The notes below the pieces were generated by a model that was given only the letters and a program-made list of their open reading frames with translations, was not told the DNA's origin and did not search any database. A stretch of DNA of 64,000 nt from the NCBI GenBank assembly GCA_035403225.1, contig DAONET010000008.1, positions 1 through 64,000 on the forward strand. Reading direction: 5' to 3'. A program made the translations under genes and the position numbers. This document shows, piece by piece, positions 59,842 through 64,000 of this stretch. Each line of letters starts with the position of its first letter. The stretch's first letter is position 1. The DNA is from DAIRDK01 sp035403225 (GTDB taxonomy: Bacteria; Bacteroidota; Bacteroidia; Bacteroidales; FEN-979).

Positions 59842-61269
59842 TTAATAACGGTAGTGATCGGGTTTGTAAGGCCCTTCAACCGGAACGCCGATGTAGGCAG
59901 CCTGTTCCTTTGAGAGGGATGTCAGTTTTACCCCGAGTTGATCAAGATGGAGACGGGCAACTTCTTCATCCAGCTGTTTGGGAAGACGGTAAACACCTAC
60001 CTCAAATTTATTTTTCCAGAGTTCGATCTGTGCCAGGGTCTGGTTGGTGAATGAGTTGCTCATCACGAAAGAAGGATGACCGGTAGCGCAGCCCAGATTG
60101 ACCAGCCGTCCTTCGGCCAGCAGATAAATCGCCCTCCCGTCGGGGAAAATGAACCTGTCAACCTGCGGTTTTATATTGACGGTACGGATTCCCGGGAAAT
60201 GGTTTAATTGCTCAACCTGGATTTCATGATCAAAATGACCGATGTTACAAACGATCGATTCATCTTTCATGCGTGACATATGATCAACCGTCAGCACGTC
60301 CCTGTTCCCTGTACAAGTGACCCAGATATTTCCTTCGGATAAAGCATCCTCGACAGTCGTGACTTCAAAACCTTCCATCACGGCCTGAAGAGCGCAGATA
60401 GGATCGACCTCGGTGACGAGTACACGTGCTCCATAAGATCTCATGGATTTGGCACATCCTTTTCCGACATCGCCGAATCCCAGAACCACCACAACTTTCC
60501 CGGCAATCATCACATCAGTGGCCCGTTTGATCCCATCGGCCAGCGATTCGCGGCAACCATACAGGTTATCGAACTTCGATTTAGTGACAGAATCATTTAC
60601 ATTAATGGCAGGAACCAACAAAGTTCCGTTCTCTTGCATCTGGTAAAGACGGTGAACGCCGGTAGTAGTTTCTTCCGACACCCCTTTCCATTCCGAAACA
60701 ATACGATGCCAACGGGTGTTGTCTTCCAGAAAACTCTCCTTCAACTGGCTCATGAGTGCTTTTTCATCAGCCGATTCCGGTACCTCTTTTAATATAGCGG
60801 GGTTATTTTCGATATCATAGCCTTTGTGAATCATGAGGGTAGCATCTCCGCCGTCGTCAACGATCAGGGTGGGTCCTTTCCCTCCCGGGAAACTGAGGGC
60901 CATGTTGGTGCACCACCAGTAATCTTCCAGGGATTCACCTTTCCAGGCAAAGACCGGCACTCCGGTTTCCGCAATGGCGGCGGCGGCATGGTCCTGGGTG
61001 GAAAAAATATTACAGCTGGCCCAACGGACTTCTGCGCCCAGGCAGGTCAGTGTTTCTATCAGTACGGCTGTCTGGATGGTCATGTGAAGTGAACCGGTGA
61101 TGCGGGCGCCTTTCAGAGGTTTTTCCGTTCCATATTTCCGGCGTAATGCCATTAAGCCCGGCATTTCCTTTTCCGCCATCTTAATTTCTTTTCTTCCCCA
61201 CTCTGCCAGAGAAAGATCTGCTACTTTATATTGTACCGCTTCCCGTGTTTCGACTTTTTCCATTTCCAT
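59842..61269 (-). CDS. ahcY: Adenosylhomocysteinase (SAH hydrolase)
   Basis: Cleaves S-adenosylhomocysteine to adenosine and homocysteine, removing the inhibitor of methyltransferases. 475 residues from the chosen Met (MEMEKVETREAVQYKVADLSLAEWGRKEI); an alternative Met two codons in is equally good, and longer starts overlap the promoter. Motifs: GARITGSLHMTIQTAVLIETL, NIFSTQDHAAAAI, LIVDDGGDATLMIHKG, NVNDSVTKSKFDNLYGCRESLADGIKRATD and NAD-binding VVLGFGDVGKGCAKSMRSYGA. The end PDHYRY is the classical C-terminus with catalytic Lys/Tyr. Divergent from the PPTase-metH pair; together ahcY and metH complete the methyl cycle. Confidence 0.97.
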   Translation of the reverse strand: MEMEKVETREAVQYKVADLSLAEWGRKEIKMAEKEMPGLMALRRKYGTEKPLKGARITGSLHMTIQTAVLIETLTCLGAEVRWASCNIFSTQDHAAAAIAETGVPVFAWKGESLEDYWWCTNMALSFPGGKGPTLIVDDGGDATLMIHKGYDIENNPAILKEVPESADEKALMSQLKESFLEDNTRWHRIVSEWKGVSEETTTGVHRLYQMQENGTLLVPAINVNDSVTKSKFDNLYGCRESLADGIKRATDVMIAGKVVVVLGFGDVGKGCAKSMRSYGARVLVTEVDPICALQAVMEGFEVTTVEDALSEGNIWVTCTGNRDVLTVDHMSRMKDESIVCNIGHFDHEIQVEQLNHFPGIRTVNIKPQVDRFIFPDGRAIYLLAEGRLVNLGCATGHPSFVMSNSFTNQTLAQIELWKNKFEVGVYRLPKQLDEEVARLHLDQLGVKLTSLSKEQAAYIGVPVEGPYKPDHYRY

Positions 61270-61286
61270 TCCTTTGTTTGAAAGTG

Positions 61287-61318
61287 CAAAATTAAGGAAA
61301 ACAGCACAAACGCCCAAA
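61287..61318 (-). promoter_or_regulatory. Bacteroidota promoter of ahcY
   Basis: TAATTTTG (-7) at 61287-61294 and TTTG (-33) at 61315-61318 on the minus strand, spaced by 20 bases, the canonical distance. The ATG at 61269 is 18 bases downstream, which rules out the upstream in-frame Met at 61317. Confidence 0.8.
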
Positions 61319-61327
61319 TCAAATTCG

Positions 61328-61335
61328 TACTTTTG
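61328..61335 (+). promoter_or_regulatory. -7 element of the PPTase-metH operon
   Basis: TACTTTTG, exact TAnnTTTG, 28 bases before the PPTase ATG. No clear -33. It is divergent from the ahcY promoter and may share factors with it. Confidence 0.55.
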
Positions 61336-61362
61336 CCATCCCGTGGATCAATCTGAAAGCAC

Positions 61363-62019
61363 ATGCCGGTCATTCTGAAGACGAAATTATCTCCCGATAC
61401 TTTCCTTGGCGTGTGGCACATTACCGAAACCGAGGAAACATTATCTTCTTTCCTTCGTCCCGGGGAAGATGATCGTACCAAACTGGCAGAGATCCGGCAC
61501 CAGGGAAGAAGACTTCAATGGTTGGCCTGCCGGGCCCTGCTTCAGAACCTGACGGGAAAATCCGGGTTACAGATCAACTACACCGATAAAGGGAAGCCTT
61601 TCCTGTCCGACGACTCTTACCACATTTCCTTTTCCCACAGCGGGCTGTATGCCGCCGTACTGATCTCTGCACGACATCAGACCGGGATCGATATCGAACT
61701 CCTGCGCGACCGGATCCTGCGAGTGGCCGAACGTTTTATGTCACCCGGTGAACTCCTGAACACCTCCGCCCCTCACCTCCTGGAAAAGCTATACATCCAC
61801 TGGTCTTCAAAAGAAGCATTATATAAATTGTATGAAGGGGAAGAACCGGACCTCCAAAACAACATGATCCTCGAGCCCTTTGATTATCTTTGTAATGGAT
61901 CGGGAACAATAAAAGCGACCGTGATCCGGGGCCGGACCCGCAGAACCCATTCCCTTCGTTATCTGACAACCGGGGACTGGATCCTGGTGTTTACCCTGGA
62001 TCCGGAAATAACCGGATGA
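61363..62019 (+). CDS. 4'-phosphopantetheinyl transferase
   Basis: Attaches phosphopantetheine from CoA to a serine on carrier proteins. 218 residues, of the Sfp-like long type. Motifs: LAEIRHQGRRLQWLACRALLQN, DKGKPFLSDDSYHISFSHSGLYAAV (substrate and magnesium region), GIDIELLRDRI (Mg-binding Asp-x-Glu) and WSSKEALYKLYEG (Trp-x-x-Lys-Glu). Catalytic residues appear intact. A small AcpS may exist elsewhere; the target here is unknown. Its stop overlaps the metH start in an ATGA, so the two are translationally coupled. Confidence 0.94.
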   Translation: MPVILKTKLSPDTFLGVWHITETEETLSSFLRPGEDDRTKLAEIRHQGRRLQWLACRALLQNLTGKSGLQINYTDKGKPFLSDDSYHISFSHSGLYAAVLISARHQTGIDIELLRDRILRVAERFMSPGELLNTSAPHLLEKLYIHWSSKEALYKLYEGEEPDLQNNMILEPFDYLCNGSGTIKATVIRGRTRRTHSLRYLTTGDWILVFTLDPEITG

Positions 62020-64000
62020 AAGAAGACCTGAGCAATATTCTGAAAGACCGGATCCTCCTCCTCGACGGAGCCATGGGGACCATGATCCAACGGTACCGGT
62101 TGGAAGAGGAAGATTTTCGCGGCGATGAATTCCATTCTTTCCGGCATCCGCTTAAAGGTTGTCATGATGTGCTCACCCTGACACAACCCCGTATCATACG
62201 CGAGATTCACCAGCAATACCTGGAAGCCGGGGCTGATATCATCAAAACAAACACGTTTAACGCCAGTGTCATCCCGATGTCGGATTATTCGCTGGAAGGC
62301 GAGGTGTACCGGATCAACCTGCAGGCAGCCCGCCTGGCAAAGGAGGTGGCTGCCCGTTACTCTACCCCGGAAAAGCCCAGGTTCGTCGCGGGTACGATCG
62401 GGCCCACCAACCATTCCGCTTCCCTTTCTCCCCTGATCCGGGGTTCTTCCTTCCGGCCGGTCACATTCGATGATCTGTATGACTCGTACCATCAACAGAT
62501 CTCCGGTTTGCTGAAAGGGGGAGTCGATCTCTTCGTCGTGGAGACCATTTTTGACACCCTGAATGCCAAGGCAGCGCTGGTCGCTCTCTTCGATCTGCTG
62601 GAAAAAAACCGGCCGGAAATACCGGTTATCGTTTCCCTCACACTCACGGACCAAAGTGGAAGAACGCTCAGCGGGCAGACGCCGGAAGCCTTTCTTCACT
62701 CCATTTCACGCTATCCGATCCTGGCAGCCGGACTGAATTGCTCCCCTGCTCCCAAAGAATTGAGGCCATTTCTAGAGATCCTCTCCGCGAAAGCGCCGTT
62801 CCCGGTAGCTGTCTATCCCAACGCGGGGATGCCGGACGAATCGGGGGAATATGACGAAACTCCCGCATCCATGGCCACTGTGATCAGCGGTTTCATCCGC
62901 GACGGGTTGATCAACCTCACCGGAGGGTGTTGCGGAACGACGCCGGAACATATCCGGTGCCTGGCCGAAGTTATCCGGGATGCCAAGCCCCGCGTGGTCC
63001 CTGAGCCCTCACATAACCTCCTGCTGAGCGGCCTTGATCCGTTGACAATATCGCCGGGAAGCCCCTTCATCAACATCGGAGAAAAAACGAGTGTCAGCGG
63101 CTCCAAGAAATTTGCCCGGCTGATCAGGGAAGACCGTTTTGAAGAAGCGCTGGCCGTTGCCCGACGACAGGTGGAAAACGGGGCCCGGATCATCGACATC
63201 TCGATGGATGATGCTTTCATCGATGCCGGGAAAGCCATGGTCAGGTTTCTCAGGATGGCCGCTTCCGATCCCGATATAGCCCGGGTCCCGGTCATGATCG
63301 ATTCCTCCAGGTGGGAAGTGATCATTGCGGGGCTGAAATGTGTCCAGGGAAAACCCATTGTCAATTCGATCAGCCTGAAAGACGGAGAAGAGACCTTCCT
63401 GGCACATGCCCGTCAATTGAAAAGATTTGGCGCTGCTGTGGTGGTGATGTCCTTTGATGAAGAGGGACAGGCCACTACTTTTGAGCGTAAAACCATGATC
63501 GCGCAAAGATCATGGAGACTGCTGACTCAACAAGCCGGGTTCCCTCCCGAAGATATCATCTTTGATCCGAACATCCTGACTATTGCCACCGGACTGGAGG
63601 GAGAGAACCATTATGCGGTCGATTTCCTGGAGGCAGTAAAATGGATCAAAGCACATCTTCCTTATGCCAGGATCACAGGCGGTATTTCCAACCTCTCCTT
63701 TTCCTTTCGCGGAAATGAACCCATGCGGGAAGCCATGCATTCGGTCTTTCTTTTCCATGCCATCCGGGCAGGACTCGACATGGGGATCGTCGATACCGCT
63801 AACCTGCCTCCTTATGAAGAAATTCCTTCCCCGTTGCGTTCGCTGATCGAGGATGTCATTTTCGATAAACGGGAAGATGCAACAGAACGGCTGCTCGCCT
63901 GGGATCCAACGCAGATTGCCATTCCGGCCAGGAAGAGAAAAGACGAAACATGGGACTCCCTTCCTGTGGAGATGCGGTTGGAACATGACTTGATGAGTGG
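62016..64000 (+). CDS. metH: Cobalamin-dependent methionine synthase MetH (partial)
   Basis: Transfers a methyl group from methyltetrahydrofolate through cobalamin to homocysteine. The frame stays open to the window edge, so only the first 661 residues are seen. Homocysteine domain: ILLLDGAMGTMIQRYRL at residue 12 and zinc cysteines Cys242 (GLNCSPAP), Cys305 and Cys306 (TGGCCGTTPEHI), matching the known spacing. Pterin domain from about 350: FINIGEKTSVSGSKKFARLI, then PVMIDSSRWEVI and GGISNLSFSFRGNEPMREAMHSVFL. The visible end enters the linker before the cobalamin-binding domain; B12-binding and reactivation domains lie outside. It begins inside the PPTase stop (ATGA). Confidence 0.96.
   Translation, partial: MKEDLSNILKDRILLLDGAMGTMIQRYRLEEEDFRGDEFHSFRHPLKGCHDVLTLTQPRIIREIHQQYLEAGADIIKTNTFNASVIPMSDYSLEGEVYRINLQAARLAKEVAARYSTPEKPRFVAGTIGPTNHSASLSPLIRGSSFRPVTFDDLYDSYHQQISGLLKGGVDLFVVETIFDTLNAKAALVALFDLLEKNRPEIPVIVSLTLTDQSGRTLSGQTPEAFLHSISRYPILAAGLNCSPAPKELRPFLEILSAKAPFPVAVYPNAGMPDESGEYDETPASMATVISGFIRDGLINLTGGCCGTTPEHIRCLAEVIRDAKPRVVPEPSHNLLLSGLDPLTISPGSPFINIGEKTSVSGSKKFARLIREDRFEEALAVARRQVENGARIIDISMDDAFIDAGKAMVRFLRMAASDPDIARVPVMIDSSRWEVIIAGLKCVQGKPIVNSISLKDGEETFLAHARQLKRFGAAVVVMSFDEEGQATTFERKTMIAQRSWRLLTQQAGFPPEDIIFDPNILTIATGLEGENHYAVDFLEAVKWIKAHLPYARITGGISNLSFSFRGNEPMREAMHSVFLFHAIRAGLDMGIVDTANLPPYEEIPSPLRSLIEDVIFDKREDATERLLAWDPTQIAIPARKRKDETWDSLPVEMRLEHDLMS

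Noticed and set aside
61987..62016. Cobalamin riboswitch before metH
   Set aside because: metH starts inside the stop codon of the PPTase gene, leaving no leader.
1..64000. CRISPR arrays, insertion sequences, prophage, tRNA or rRNA genes
   Set aside because: No regularly spaced repeats, transposase or integrase motifs, or cloverleaf sequences were noticed; a dedicated tRNA search was not possible.

Overview
The window looks like a piece of chromosome from a Bacteroidota bacterium, most likely of the order Bacteroidales in the broad sense. Evidence: a complete type IX secretion/gliding core (porP-gldK-gldL-gldM-gldN) plus a PorW/SprE lipoprotein; SusC-type TonB receptor architecture; outer-membrane lipoproteins; and upstream of most transcription units the Bacteroidota -7 element TAnnTTTG, often 10-70 nt before the start codon. 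Tryptophanase, a phosphate butyryltransferase-type enzyme and an amino-acid permease suggest an amino-acid-fermenting anaerobe or facultative anaerobe (inference). No tRNA, rRNA, insertion sequence, prophage or CRISPR array was seen; coding density is high and no gene-free stretch exceeds 300 bases.

Layout. 1-9,917 (minus strand): groES-groEL; secG; a TPR-like protein; lptE; an orphan sigma-54-type activator; pheT; recG. 10,048-16,243 (minus): the T9SS core, closed by a perfect 17-bp hairpin. 16,422-20,725: a YitT membrane protein (plus), then rseP, dxr and an M23 peptidase (minus). 20,914-28,080 (plus): porW/sprE, bactofilin, AtpZ, a four-helix membrane protein, DUF4421, folE, a BI-1 protein and fabD. 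28,097-34,205 (minus): a six-gene nucleotide-sugar operon; four of its genes match the Wbp/Wlb route to UDP-2,3-diacetamido-glucuronic acid. 34,343-40,209: elbB, permease, ptb, tnaA, mntP, queD. 40,206-41,520: two tandem TetR regulators. 41,722-45,723: an M14 peptidase and a selenocysteine-lyase-like/SelD fusion. 45,725-50,839: selU (mnmH), a long PurF-like amidotransferase, a HIT protein, greA and a PorV-like barrel. 50,882-58,863: a 1405-residue T9SS cargo and a TonB receptor. 59,051-64,000: two small envelope proteins, ahcY, a phosphopantetheinyl transferase and the start of metH, which runs off the window.

How the parts fit. GldL/GldM form the proton-driven motor, GldK/GldN the periplasmic ring and PorP/PorW accessory parts of the T9SS; the TonB receptor, CTD-bearing giant protein and PorV-like barrel at 49.8-58.9 kb form a likely client module. 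The selenium module (SCLY-like domain fused to SelD, next to SelU) holds every step from selenocysteine to selenouridine in tRNA in two genes. AhcY and MetH cover the S-adenosylhomocysteine to methionine half of the methyl cycle.

Most interesting points: the SCLY-SelD fusion beside SelU; the Rieske-like lipoprotein whose metal-binding histidines are replaced; the TonB receptor/T9SS cargo/PorV cassette; AtpZ without ATP synthase genes; a structured palindrome between tnaA and mntP; and repeated TGTCAG half-sites between secG and groES.
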